From positions 24,842-88,841 of the forward strand of contig NZ_BAUA01000153.1 in NCBI RefSeq assembly GCF_000710915.1: a stretch of 64,000 bases of DNA, read 5' to 3'. A program made the position numbers and the translations under genes. This document shows, piece by piece, positions 16,521 to 26,076 of this stretch (position 1 is its first letter; each line of letters starts with the position of its first letter). This DNA comes from Nocardia brasiliensis IFM 10847. Its GTDB lineage: Bacteria > Actinomycetota > Actinomycetes > Mycobacteriales > Mycobacteriaceae. Under the pieces are notes generated by a model, which searched no databases, was not told the DNA's origin, and was given only the letters and a program-made list of their open reading frames with translations.

Positions 16521-17849
16521 GTGTCCGGCGAAGCACCCACCCGCCGGGTGGTCGTCACGGCGGCGGAGATGGTGACCCCGCTCGGCTGGGACGCCGCGAC
16601 GACCTTTCGTGGCTTCGTCGACGGCCGCTCCGGCGTCCGCACGACCTCCCGCTTCGATGCCTCCGGGCTCGGGTCCCGGGTCGCGGGTGAGGTCGCGGAC
16701 GGATTTCTCGCCGCCGCGGCCTCCGCGGGGCACCTCACCGACGCCGAGCACGCGTTCGGCGCGGCGCTGCCCCGGGGCGTACAACTGGGGCTCGCCGCCG
16801 GCGCCGCCGCGAAACACCGTGCCGGGCACACCGATACTCCACCCGAGCGGTTCGGCGTCTGCGTGGGATCGTCCGGGCAGATGTACGACATCGACGCGTT
16901 GGACGCGCTGCTGCACACCAGTCGACGTGCCGGAAGGGCAGGCCCTGGAAAGGAATTCGTCGGCCTGCTGGCCGCGCAGCGGCACAGCATGCGCAAGAAC
17001 GCCGCCGCGGCGGCCCTGGCGCACGTCTGCGGCGCGGCCGGACCCACCATGACGGTCTCGGCGACCTGCGCCTCCGGCACCCAGGCCATCGGTGAGGCCG
17101 CCCTGTGGATCCGCGAGGGCGATGCGGACCTGGTGCTGGCGGGCGGCTGCGATTCCCTGCTCACCTTCCTCGGCATCTCCTCGTTCGATCTGCTCACCGC
17201 GCTGGCCACGCGGTTCAACGACCGCCCCGCCGCGGCCAGCCGCCCGTTCGACCGCAGACGCTGCGGCTTCGTGATGGGTGAGGGCGCCGCGTTCGTCATG
17301 CTGGAAGAGCTCGGGCACGCGCTGCGGCGCGGCGCCGCCCCGCTGGCCGAGGTGGCCGGCTACGGCACCTCCTGCGACGCGTACCGGATCACCGACAGCC
17401 CGCCGCACGGAGAGGGGGCCGTACTGGCGATGTCGGGCGCCCTCGTCGACGGCGGGCTGCGGGCCGAGGACATCGACTACATCAGCGCGCACGGCACCTC
17501 GACGCTGATCAACGACCGGGCCGAAACCCGGGCCGTGCACAAGGTTTTCGGCGATCGGGCGGCCACGATCCCGATCAGCTCGCAGAAGTCGATGATCGGT
17601 CACTCGATCGCGGCCGCGGGCGCGATCGAATGCGTCACCTGCCTGCACGTGCTGCGCACCGGCCAGCTGCCGCCCACCATCAACTACGAATACCCGGACC
17701 CGGATTGCGATCTGGACTATGTGCCGAACCACACTCGGACACAGGCGGTTCGCGTCGCGATGAGCAACTCGTTCGGGTTCGGCGGCCAGAACGCGAGCAT
17801 CGTGCTGCGCCGGTGGCCCGGCCCCGCCGACGGTGACGGTCATGGGTGA
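16521..17849 (+). CDS. Ketosynthase (KS-alpha, FabF-like), catalytically intact, KS1
   Basis: This 442-residue beta-ketoacyl synthase has a complete active site: Cys183 in SATCASGTQAIG, His324 in ISAHGTST, Lys356 and His361 in QKSMIGHSIAAAG. It also has the C-terminal FGFGGQNAS. It resembles FabF and type II PKS KS-alpha enzymes and would elongate ACP-bound chains by decarboxylative condensation. It starts with GTG just after the ACP gene, and its end overlaps the cysteine-less partner, the usual arrangement for a KS/chain-length-factor pair. Confidence 0.92.
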   Translation: MSGEAPTRRVVVTAAEMVTPLGWDAATTFRGFVDGRSGVRTTSRFDASGLGSRVAGEVADGFLAAAASAGHLTDAEHAFGAALPRGVQLGLAAGAAAKHRAGHTDTPPERFGVCVGSSGQMYDIDALDALLHTSRRAGRAGPGKEFVGLLAAQRHSMRKNAAAAALAHVCGAAGPTMTVSATCASGTQAIGEAALWIREGDADLVLAGGCDSLLTFLGISSFDLLTALATRFNDRPAAASRPFDRRRCGFVMGEGAAFVMLEELGHALRRGAAPLAEVAGYGTSCDAYRITDSPPHGEGAVLAMSGALVDGGLRAEDIDYISAHGTSTLINDRAETRAVHKVFGDRAATIPISSQKSMIGHSIAAAGAIECVTCLHVLRTGQLPPTINYEYPDPDCDLDYVPNHTRTQAVRVAMSNSFGFGGQNASIVLRRWPGPADGDGHG

Positions 17850-19149
17850 ACGCGTGGTGGTGACCGGTCTGGGCGCGGTGTCGGCCCTGGGCAACGACCC
17901 GCGCACCCAGTGGCAGGCCTTGCTGCGCGGGGAATCCGGGGTGGCACCGCTGCGCGAGCTGACCGAACCGCTCATGCTGCGCACCGATGCCGACCGGCCG
18001 CTGGCGGCGGGCCGGGTGCACGGGATCGCCCCGCGGGACTGGATCACCGATCGCAAAGCGGCCCGGGCCATGCGGCTGCATACGCACATGGCCTTCGCCG
18101 CCGCCGGGCAGGCACTGACCTCGGCGAAACTGCATCGCGGCAACATGGACGGGGACGCGACGGGAATCACGCTGGGCGTCACGATGATCGACTACGACGT
18201 CGCCGATCTGGAACTGGCCGCGCGCCGATCCCGGCACGAGACCGGCGAATTCGACATCGATCGGTTCTGCCGCACCGGGTGGCGGGCGATCTCGCCCATG
18301 GTGTCGATCGTGATGCTGAACAACGCCACGCTGTGTCAGATCGCCATGCAATACGGGCTGCACGGACCGAACGCCTCGTTCAGTCCGTTCGGTGAGGCGG
18401 GCGGCCAGGCGATCGGGGCCGCGGTGCGCATGCTCGCCGAAGGCGACGCCGAGGTCATGCTGGCCGGTGGCGTCAGCCCGCGGCTGAATCTCGCTGCGCT
18501 GCAACGCCTGCTCTACTTCGGCGTGGTGGCGCGGACCACCGATCCGGCGGCGGCCTCCTGCAAACCGTTCGACCGTGACCGCACCGGCACCGTGCCCGGT
18601 GAAGGCGCTGCGGTGCTGGTACTGGAGACCCTCGACCACGCAAGATCAAGGGGCGCACACATTCTCGCCGAGGTGCTCGGCCACGGCGCGGCCCTCGGCG
18701 TGCCCGACGGCACGGAACCGTATCCGCCGCGCCGCGCGATCGAACGCGCACTGGACGCGGCGCTCGACGACGGCGCGCTGCCACCGCGACGAGTCGGCGC
18801 GGTGTACGCCGACGCGCCGGGCCTGCCCGCGGGCGATGCCGCCGAGGCGGCCGCGATCGACGCGGTGCTCGGCGGGCACGTGCCGGTGACGGCGACGAAG
18901 GGATCGACCGGGCACCTACTGGCGGCAGCGCTGCCGTTGCAGAGTGTCTTCGCCGTGCTCAGCCTGAACGAGCGCCGGATCCCTCCGATCGTGAATCTCC
19001 TTCACCCCGAGACGAATTCGGACGTCGACCTGGTTCAGCGCAGACCCCGGCGGCTGCGCGGTGACACGGCCGTCGCCTGCCTGGCCGCCGGTTTCCAGGG
19101 ACAGAGCGAGTGCGTCGTGTTCGGCGCGTTCGAGGCGAAGGGGACGTGA
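17842..19149 (+). CDS. KS-like chain-length-factor homologue lacking the Cys (KS-beta 1)
   Basis: The 435 residues follow the ketosynthase fold, starting ERVVVTGLGAVSALG. Aligning the active-site region with the preceding enzyme (SATCASGTQAIG versus SPFGEAGGQAIG) puts Gly184 where the nucleophilic Cys belongs. The HGT motif is replaced by YADAPG, while KGSTGH keeps the Lys-His pair. Loss of the Cys is the mark of KS-beta/chain-length factors, which dimerise with a KS-alpha and set chain length. ATG 17842 (or GTG 17833 in frame) overlaps the end of the preceding gene, so the two products are probably made in equal amounts and pair up. Confidence 0.88.
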   Translation: MGERVVVTGLGAVSALGNDPRTQWQALLRGESGVAPLRELTEPLMLRTDADRPLAAGRVHGIAPRDWITDRKAARAMRLHTHMAFAAAGQALTSAKLHRGNMDGDATGITLGVTMIDYDVADLELAARRSRHETGEFDIDRFCRTGWRAISPMVSIVMLNNATLCQIAMQYGLHGPNASFSPFGEAGGQAIGAAVRMLAEGDAEVMLAGGVSPRLNLAALQRLLYFGVVARTTDPAAASCKPFDRDRTGTVPGEGAAVLVLETLDHARSRGAHILAEVLGHGAALGVPDGTEPYPPRRAIERALDAALDDGALPPRRVGAVYADAPGLPAGDAAEAAAIDAVLGGHVPVTATKGSTGHLLAAALPLQSVFAVLSLNERRIPPIVNLLHPETNSDVDLVQRRPRRLRGDTAVACLAAGFQGQSECVVFGAFEAKGT

Positions 19150-19637
19150 TGCGGTTCCTGCTCTACGACCGGGTGCTCGAGGCGACCAAGGGCGAATCCA
19201 TGGTCGCGGTCAAACATGTCACGCTCACCGAGGACCACTTGGGCGCCGGTTACGCGGGGCGCAGACTGCTCAGCGGTTCGCTGCTGCTCGAGTCGATGGC
19301 GCAGGTGGCGGGCTGGCTGGTGCATTTCAGCACGGACTTCACGGTGTCCGCGTTCCTGTGCCTGATCGACCGCGCCGAGATCGTCGGCGAACTGCCGCCC
19401 GGCAGGGCCATGCGGGTGGAGGCGCGCCTGCTCGGCCTGAGCAGGCGGTGGGCCCAGCTCAGCTGCGCGGCCTACGACGAGACCGCGCCCATCGCGCGCA
19501 TCGCGCGGTTGAACTATGTGCTGCAAGACATTCAGGATCCGGCCGAGGTCGCGGCCGAGGAGAATCGGTTCCGCTACTACTCCGGGTGGCCGGTGGACCG
19601 GATCCGGTCGACGCCGGACCAGCCGGTGACGCCGTGA
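19149..19637 (+). CDS. FabZ-like hotdog dehydratase homologue missing the catalytic His
   Basis: This 162-residue protein is a paralogue of the FabZ-like enzyme at 23493; the two align without gaps over the first 50 residues. The active-site segment is TEDHLGAGYAGRRLLSGS where the other reads SEDYFADHFPQQPILPGV. The catalytic His34 is therefore Gly34 and the PG turn is SG, but the acidic residue is kept (Glu48 in LLLESMAQ). On its own it should be a poor dehydratase. Because hotdog active sites are built across a dimer interface, it may be the partner of the intact copy. ATG 19149 overlaps the preceding stop by one base. Confidence 0.85.
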   Translation: MRFLLYDRVLEATKGESMVAVKHVTLTEDHLGAGYAGRRLLSGSLLLESMAQVAGWLVHFSTDFTVSAFLCLIDRAEIVGELPPGRAMRVEARLLGLSRRWAQLSCAAYDETAPIARIARLNYVLQDIQDPAEVAAEENRFRYYSGWPVDRIRSTPDQPVTP

Positions 19638-20932
19638 ACCGGGTGGTCGTGACCGGGCTCGGCGCGGTCACCCCGATCGGGCTCGGCCACCGGGAGTTCT
19701 GGGCCAACCTGGTCGCGGGCCGCTCCGGTGAGGCGCCGATCACGCTCTTCGACGCCTCGTCGCTGCCGACCCGGATCGCCGCCGAGGTAGCCGATTTCGC
19801 GGTATCCGACTACTGGGACGGGCCGTTTCCGGCGGAACTGCACGCGGACCGGCAGGCGCGCTTCGCGCTCGCCGCCTGCGCCATGGCGCTGGCCGACAGC
19901 GCCCTGACGAGCGCAGGGCGGTCGCTGCCGGTCGACCCCGACCGGGTCGGCCTGGTGCTCGGCGCCGGGCTCGGCCTGGTGCGCATGACCGATATCGCGA
20001 ACCATCTCGACCCCAGCGGCCGGTTCGCGCTGCCCAGCCCGCTGGCCGGCGCGGCGGCGATCGATCCGGTCTCGCTGATCCGCGACCCGCAGGACCTGGT
20101 GGTCGGGCTGCTGGCCGCGCACCTCGGTGTCACCGGCCCGGCCACCGTGGTCACCTCCGCCTGCGCGGCAGGCGCGCACGCGATCGGCACCGCGTTCCGG
20201 CTGATCCGGTGTGGCCGCCTGGACGTCGTGCTCTGCGGCGCAATGGATTCCATGATCAACCCGCTTGGCATGGCCGGGCTGGTCGCGCTCGGCGCACCCT
20301 CCACCGACAACCTGCCCGGCCGGACCGGCCGGCCGTTCGACGCCACGCGCACCGGGTTCGTGGTCGGCGAGGGCGCGGGCATGGTCGTGCTGGAGACCGA
20401 GGCGCACGCCCGCGCCCGGTCGGCGCCCTGGTACGCGGAGGTCGCGGGCTTCGGCAGATCCCTTGACGCACACCGATTCACCGAACCCCACCCGGCCGGT
20501 GCGGGAGCCGCCCTGGCGATGCGCGCGGCCCTGGCCGACGCGGACGTGCGCCCCGAGCAGGTGCAGCTGGTCAATGCGCACGGCACCGCGACGCTGCTCA
20601 ACGATCGCGTGGAGACCATCGCCATCAAACACGTGTTCGGCAGCGCGGCCACCGATCTCGTGGTCACCGCGAACAAGTCGATGACCGGTCACCTCATCGC
20701 CGCTTGCGGCGCGGTGGAATTCATCAGCACGGTGCTGAGCGTGCGCACCGGCACGGTGCCGCCGACCGTCAACTATCGCCATCGCGACGCCGAATGCGAT
20801 CTCGACTACGTGCCGGGTACCGCACGGCAGCTGCCGGTGCGGGTGGCGCTGACCAATTCGTTCGGTCTGGGCGGCCAGAACGGCACCCTGGTGGTGCGCC
20901 GGGCCGCCGACGACGTGATGACACCAGTCTGA
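19634..20932 (+). CDS. Ketosynthase (KS-alpha, FabF-like), catalytically intact, KS2
   Basis: This 432-residue enzyme has a full active site: Cys177 in VVTSACAAGAHAIG, His316 in VNAHGTAT, and Lys348/His353 in ANKSMTGHLIAACG, plus FGLGGQNGT near the end. It is closest to the KS at 16521 in overall motifs (shared NYEYPDP/NYRHRDA...CDLDYVP region) and is probably a paralogue with its own substrate range. GTG 19634 overlaps the dehydratase-like stop by four bases. Its likely partner is the second cysteine-less homologue at 23972, since the first one directly follows KS1. Confidence 0.92.
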   Translation: MNRVVVTGLGAVTPIGLGHREFWANLVAGRSGEAPITLFDASSLPTRIAAEVADFAVSDYWDGPFPAELHADRQARFALAACAMALADSALTSAGRSLPVDPDRVGLVLGAGLGLVRMTDIANHLDPSGRFALPSPLAGAAAIDPVSLIRDPQDLVVGLLAAHLGVTGPATVVTSACAAGAHAIGTAFRLIRCGRLDVVLCGAMDSMINPLGMAGLVALGAPSTDNLPGRTGRPFDATRTGFVVGEGAGMVVLETEAHARARSAPWYAEVAGFGRSLDAHRFTEPHPAGAGAALAMRAALADADVRPEQVQLVNAHGTATLLNDRVETIAIKHVFGSAATDLVVTANKSMTGHLIAACGAVEFISTVLSVRTGTVPPTVNYRHRDAECDLDYVPGTARQLPVRVALTNSFGLGGQNGTLVVRRAADDVMTPV

Positions 20933-20948
20933 GATGGGAGCGGCGCAT

Positions 20949-22286
20949 ATGCACGTGCTGTTCGTGAATCCCGACGTCCGGGACAAGAGCGTGATCTACG
21001 GCAACCGCATGCTCAACCCGGTGCCGGTGAACCTGGCCTACCGCGCCGCCATGACCGCGGTCGAACACCGGGCCACCGTGCTCGACGAGAACGCGACGCC
21101 CATCACCGATTTCACCCGTTTCGCCGATATCGACCTGGTGGCGGTCACCTCGAAGTTCTTCGGCGAGCGGCGCACCGGCGAGCTGGTGCGCGGATTCGGC
21201 GCGCTGGGCACGCCGGTCGTCGTCGACGGGTACTTCCCCAGTTACGACCCGCAGGCCGAGCGGATCGGCGCGGCCTCGGTGGTGCGCGGCGAGGTCGAGC
21301 AGGTGTGGCCGCGGATACTCGAGGACGCGAGCCGTGGCCGGCTGCGGCCCGGCTATGCCGGCGGGCCGGTGGATCTGGCGACACTGCCGCGCTACGGGCC
21401 CGAGCATCTGCCGCCGCACGACTACGTGTTCCCGGTCGAAGCGACCCGGGGCTGCCCGTTCTCGTGCAATTTCTGCATCGAAACCCGCTACCACCACGAG
21501 CGCTTCCGTACCCGCCCGATCGAGCACGTGCTCGCGCAGATCGACGCGCGCAGCGGCGATTTCGTGCAGTTCTCCGATATCAACATCGTGGGCAACCCGC
21601 GCTACGCCCGGACCCTGTTCGCCGAACTCGCACCGCGACAGGTGCTGTGGGGCAGCCAGGCGACGATCACCATCGCCCAGCGCCCGGCGCTGGCCGAGGC
21701 GGCCGGCCAGGCCGGGTGCATGCTCGTCTTCCTGGGCCTGGAATCGGTCCACCCGCAGAACCTCGTCGCCTCGGACAAGAGCTGGAGCCGTCCGGCCGAC
21801 TACCGCGCGCTCATCGCCAGGCTGCACGGGGCGGGCATCGGGGTGATCGGGTCGTTCGTGTTCGGCTTCGCCGGTGACACACCGGACGTGTTCGAACGGA
21901 CCCTGGAGTTCGTCGTCGAGAACGAGATAGAGATCTGCCATTTCAACCCGCTCGGCAGCGGTCCGGGCGTACCGCTGCACGCGGAACATCTGCGCGCGGG
22001 CCGCATGATCGACCCCGGTCCCGGCGGGCCCTCACACCTGCGGGCCGCGGTGGCCCCGGTGTCCATGACGGTCCGCCAGCTCGAGGAGGGTCTCGAATAC
22101 CTGTACACCCGAACCTATTCCCGGGAGCTGACCCGGCAGCGCCTGCGCCGGTACCGAGCGGACGCGGACCTGCCCGGCCCACGCTCCGCGGCGAAGAAAC
22201 GGGCCGTCATCGGCCTGAATCTGGCCTACCGCAGGGCGGTCGAGCGGCACTACGGAGCGACCGTCGGCGCGGAGCGACTGCCGTGA
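20949..22286 (+). CDS. Radical SAM enzyme with N-terminal cobalamin-binding-type domain
   Basis: The 445-residue protein has a Rossmann-like N-terminal domain (MHVLFVNPDV..., DLVAVTSKFFGERR), a linker, and a radical SAM barrel with the iron-sulphur motif RGCPFSCNFC (Cys169, Cys173, Cys176). This architecture is that of B12-binding radical SAM proteins such as HpnJ/HpnR- and BchE-like enzymes, which methylate unactivated carbons, form rings or rearrange carbon skeletons. The classical DxHxxG cobalamin motif is not obvious, as in many members. ATG 20949 has GGGAG eight bases upstream. It overlaps the phosphopantetheinyl transferase gene by four bases. The substrate may be the ACP-bound or released polyketide chain. 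Confidence 0.88.
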   Translation: MHVLFVNPDVRDKSVIYGNRMLNPVPVNLAYRAAMTAVEHRATVLDENATPITDFTRFADIDLVAVTSKFFGERRTGELVRGFGALGTPVVVDGYFPSYDPQAERIGAASVVRGEVEQVWPRILEDASRGRLRPGYAGGPVDLATLPRYGPEHLPPHDYVFPVEATRGCPFSCNFCIETRYHHERFRTRPIEHVLAQIDARSGDFVQFSDINIVGNPRYARTLFAELAPRQVLWGSQATITIAQRPALAEAAGQAGCMLVFLGLESVHPQNLVASDKSWSRPADYRALIARLHGAGIGVIGSFVFGFAGDTPDVFERTLEFVVENEIEICHFNPLGSGPGVPLHAEHLRAGRMIDPGPGGPSHLRAAVAPVSMTVRQLEEGLEYLYTRTYSRELTRQRLRRYRADADLPGPRSAAKKRAVIGLNLAYRRAVERHYGATVGAERLP

Positions 22287-22726
22287 CCCGCACCGCATCG
22301 AATTCGGTGCTGCTCCCGGCGATTTCGGCCCCGGCACCGTTGTCGGCCGGGGTCGATATCGCGGCGGTCGATCGGATCCGTGCCCTGCTCGCGGCGGGAA
22401 ACGCTTTCTGCGAGCATGTGTTCCGGCCCGACGAGATCGCCTACTGCACCGCGTTCCGGGATCCCGCACCGCATTTCGCCGCTCGGTTCGGGGCCAAGGA
22501 GGCCACGCTGAAGGCCTTGCACCTCGGACTCGGGGCGCCCCCGGCGACCCGGCGACTGCGCGATATCGAGGTGTGCCGCACGACCGGCGCACCACGCCTG
22601 CGGCTGCACCACCGCATGGCGACGCTGGCGCGGCGGCGCGGGTTGACCGGCGCCGCAGTGTCGTTGAGCCATGACGGCGACTACGCGCTCGCGTGCGTGC
22701 TGCTCGCCGGGCAGGGGTGCGGATGA
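22283..22726 (+). CDS. Holo-ACP synthase (AcpS-type phosphopantetheinyl transferase)
   Basis: This 147-residue protein matches AcpS: the metal-binding GVDIAAVDRI (Asp25), the VFRPDEIAYC segment, and the signature ARFGAKEATLKAL (Glu73), ending with VSLSHDGDYALA. It attaches the 4'-phosphopantetheine arm of CoA to the serine of an acyl carrier protein. Being encoded inside the operon, it is likely dedicated to the zinc-ribbon ACP, whose unusual extension may not suit the housekeeping AcpS. It starts with GTG at 22283 in an overlap with the radical SAM stop, and its stop overlaps the reductase start (ATGA). Confidence 0.92.
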   Translation: MTRTASNSVLLPAISAPAPLSAGVDIAAVDRIRALLAAGNAFCEHVFRPDEIAYCTAFRDPAPHFAARFGAKEATLKALHLGLGAPPATRRLRDIEVCRTTGAPRLRLHHRMATLARRRGLTGAAVSLSHDGDYALACVLLAGQGCG

Positions 22727-23484
22727 ACCGGCTCGACGATTCCATCGCCCTGGTGACCGGCGCGGCGGGCGTGTTCGGTACGGCCATCGCCACCCGGTAC
22801 GCCGAGGAGGGCGCCACGCTGGTGCTCACCGATGTCGACGCGACCCGGTTGCAGGCGACGGTGAAGACGGTCGAAGCCGTTGCCGCCGCGCCGGTTTCCG
22901 CGTTCGTCGCCGACCTGACCGAACCCGCCGAGGTGGCCCGCTTGTTCGCCCACACCGACGAGACGTGGGGCCGGCTCGATGTGCTGATCAACAACGCCGG
23001 CGGTGCGCTGCGCTCGCCGCTGGTCTTCCACAACGACGCCGACTGGCGCCGGATGCTGCGGGTGAACCTCGACACCGTCTTCTATTGCAGCAGGCAGGCG
23101 GTGCGCCGGATGCTGCCCCGCCGCAGCGGCCGCATCATCAACGTCGCCTCCGCGCTCGGCCTGACCGGCGGCGCCGACGAAGTCGCGTACGCGACCGCGA
23201 AGGCGGCGGTGATCGGCTTCACCCGCAGCGTCGCGCAGGAGGTCGGGCGGCGCGGTGTCTGCGTCAACGCGATCTGCCCGACGCTCGCCGACAGCGGGGT
23301 CAGCCGGGAGTATTTCGGCGGCTTCGAGGTCGACATCCGCGCGGTCGCCGCGTATCTCGCGCGCCGGGCGGCGATGCCGCGCCCGATCGCGCCGGACGAC
23401 GTCGCCGACGTCGCCGTTTTCCTCGGCGCTCGCGAGAGTGCCTACCTCAATGGGCAGGCCATTCTGGTCGGCGGAGTGGGATAG
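22723..23484 (+). CDS. Short-chain dehydrogenase, FabG-like ketoreductase
   Basis: This 253-residue SDR has a slightly altered cofactor loop (TGAAGVFGTAIA; Phe where the motif normally has Ile), the NNAGG strand, a catalytic Ser in INVASALG and the YATAK motif. It likely reduces beta-ketoacyl intermediates to the beta-hydroxyacyl form using NADPH. It is one of two FabG-like genes in the cluster, the other being at 30034, and sits beside the intact dehydratase that would act next. Confidence 0.88.
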   Translation: MNRLDDSIALVTGAAGVFGTAIATRYAEEGATLVLTDVDATRLQATVKTVEAVAAAPVSAFVADLTEPAEVARLFAHTDETWGRLDVLINNAGGALRSPLVFHNDADWRRMLRVNLDTVFYCSRQAVRRMLPRRSGRIINVASALGLTGGADEVAYATAKAAVIGFTRSVAQEVGRRGVCVNAICPTLADSGVSREYFGGFEVDIRAVAAYLARRAAMPRPIAPDDVADVAVFLGARESAYLNGQAILVGGVG

Positions 23485-23492
23485 GAGTATCC

Positions 23493-23975
23493 GTGCGGTT
23501 TCTCATGGTCGACGCGATCACCGAAATGGACGGCGGCCGCCGGGCCGTCGGCGTGAAGAACGCCGCGATGAGCGAGGACTACTTCGCCGACCACTTCCCG
23601 CAGCAACCGATCCTGCCCGGCGTGCTGGTGCTGGAGGCGATGACCCAGCTGGCGCGCTGGCTGGTGCTCACCCACAGCGAATTCCGCACCACCGTGGTGC
23701 TCAGCGCCGTGCAGCACAGCAAGTTCATCGACTTCGCGGTGCCCGGCGACCGGCTGACCGTCGAGGTGGACCGCATCGAGGGCGGTAACGGCGCGGGCCC
23801 GGCCCCGGGCGCGGAGCTGGATTTCCGGGGCGTCGCACAGGCGCACGGCCGCAAGATCGCGACCGCGACCTTCCGCTGCCGGGCCTACGCGCTGACCGAG
23901 TTCGAGGATCCCGCGGCGACCCGCCGCCACTATCAAGTGCTGCGGCTCAACGGATCGAAGGTGAGCGGACAATGA
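23493..23975 (+). CDS. FabZ-like 3-hydroxyacyl-ACP dehydratase, intact
   Basis: This 160-residue hotdog protein carries the canonical motif DHFPQQPILPGVLVLEAM, with His34 and Glu48 at the catalytic positions. It dehydrates beta-hydroxyacyl-ACP to the trans-2-enoyl form. GTG 23493 follows AGGAG; upstream reading in the same frame is an artefact overlapping the reductase gene. Its paralogue at 19149 lacks the His, which suggests a heterodimer. The gene ends in an ATGA overlap with the second cysteine-less ketosynthase homologue. Confidence 0.9.
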   Translation: MRFLMVDAITEMDGGRRAVGVKNAAMSEDYFADHFPQQPILPGVLVLEAMTQLARWLVLTHSEFRTTVVLSAVQHSKFIDFAVPGDRLTVEVDRIEGGNGAGPAPGAELDFRGVAQAHGRKIATATFRCRAYALTEFEDPAATRRHYQVLRLNGSKVSGQ

Positions 23976-25255
23976 GGCATCGGGTGGCCGTCGTCGGCGC
24001 GGGCGTGCTGTCCTGCCTCGGAACCGACTATCGCAGGCAGTGGCGGCGAATTCTGGCGGCCGAGACCGGTTTACGGCGACGAGACGGCGACGGTCCGCCG
24101 GAGCTGGCCTATTTCGGCGCGGTGGACGATGCCGAGCATCCCGGCGCGCTCGCCGACCGCAAGCATCTCAAGCGCCTCACCAGGGCGTCCCGGCTGGGCG
24201 TGTACGCGGCCGACTTGGCGATCGCCGACGCGGGCGCGGTGTTCCGGGCCGCCGCACCGCCGCGGCGCGCAATCTATATGGGCTCCAACGAGAACGAGGA
24301 CGAGAAGAACTATCTCGACCGCTTCGCGCCGGTACTGGCCGGTGCGCGCCGCCCGGACGGCACCCTCGACTACACGCTGCTCGGCCAGGCGGCGCTGCGC
24401 CGGGCCAAACCCGATTTCCTGCTCTCCGGCCTGCCCAACGCCGCCCTGTGCCAGATCACCATCCGGCACGAGATCTGCGGCGCGAACAGCACCTTGGTCG
24501 ACGGCTCGGCCATGGGACTGTGCGCCGTGGGCCGGGCCTTCCGTGCGGTGCGCGACGGCCGCGCCGACGTCGCCGTCTGCGGTGGCACCGACGCGGGCGC
24601 CGACGAATTCGCCCGCCTCGCGCTGCGTGAATTCGGGCTGACCTCGGCCTGCGCCGCCGGTGTGCGCTCGGTTCGGCCCTACGACCGGCACCGGGACGGC
24701 TACATCTGCGCCGAGGGCGCGGCCGCACTCGTTCTCGCCGATCTCGACCTGGCGCGGGCCAACGACGCGCATATCCTCGCCGAGATCATCGGCTTCGGCG
24801 CCGCGACCGACCGCGGCCGCGCGCTGGCGCCCGATCCCGAGGGCAGCGGTGTGCGCGACGCGCTCGTACGGGCCGTGGCCGACGCCGCCATCGATCCCCG
24901 AGCGGTCGGCTACGTCTATGGCCACGGTGACGCGACCGGGAGCGGCGATCGCTCCGAGCTGCACGGCATCGCGCACGCGCTGGCGCGGCGAGACCGGCTG
25001 CGGCTCACCGGAACCAAGGCCGCGACCGGGCACATGGGCCCGGCCACCGACGTCGCCGAGGTGGCGTTCGCCTGTCTGAGCGTGCGGGACGGCGTCGTCG
25101 CACCGACGCTCAACCTCGGCGCGGTCGACGACGCGGCGCGCGCGGTCGAGATCGTCGCGCGGCGACCGGCCGCGCTCGACGCGCGGTTCGTGATCACACT
25201 CAGCCGCAACGTGGACGGACCCGAGGTCGCCGCTGTGGTGCTCGGCAGCACATGA
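23972..25255 (+). CDS. KS-like chain-length-factor homologue lacking the Cys (KS-beta 2)
   Basis: The 427-residue protein has the ketosynthase fold (RVAVVGAGVLSCLG at the start). In a gapless alignment of the active site, TSACAAGAHAIG of KS2 corresponds to VDGSAMGLCAVG here, so the nucleophile is Ser179. Unlike the first KS-beta, it keeps a histidine in YGHGDATG and the Lys-His pair in TKAATGHMG. This suggests a chain-length factor or a decarboxylase-like initiation partner, not a condensing enzyme. It probably pairs with KS2 at 19634, giving two KS/KS-beta pairs in the operon. The start overlaps the dehydratase stop (ATGA). Confidence 0.85.
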   Translation: MRHRVAVVGAGVLSCLGTDYRRQWRRILAAETGLRRRDGDGPPELAYFGAVDDAEHPGALADRKHLKRLTRASRLGVYAADLAIADAGAVFRAAAPPRRAIYMGSNENEDEKNYLDRFAPVLAGARRPDGTLDYTLLGQAALRRAKPDFLLSGLPNAALCQITIRHEICGANSTLVDGSAMGLCAVGRAFRAVRDGRADVAVCGGTDAGADEFARLALREFGLTSACAAGVRSVRPYDRHRDGYICAEGAAALVLADLDLARANDAHILAEIIGFGAATDRGRALAPDPEGSGVRDALVRAVADAAIDPRAVGYVYGHGDATGSGDRSELHGIAHALARRDRLRLTGTKAATGHMGPATDVAEVAFACLSVRDGVVAPTLNLGAVDDAARAVEIVARRPAALDARFVITLSRNVDGPEVAAVVLGST

Positions 25256-25295
25256 ACACCGCGTGCGGTGGCGCGCAACAGACGAAAGGCGAAGT

Positions 25296-26051
<756 letters not shown>

Positions 26052-26076
26052 GAACCGACTACTAGGAGACGCTCTC

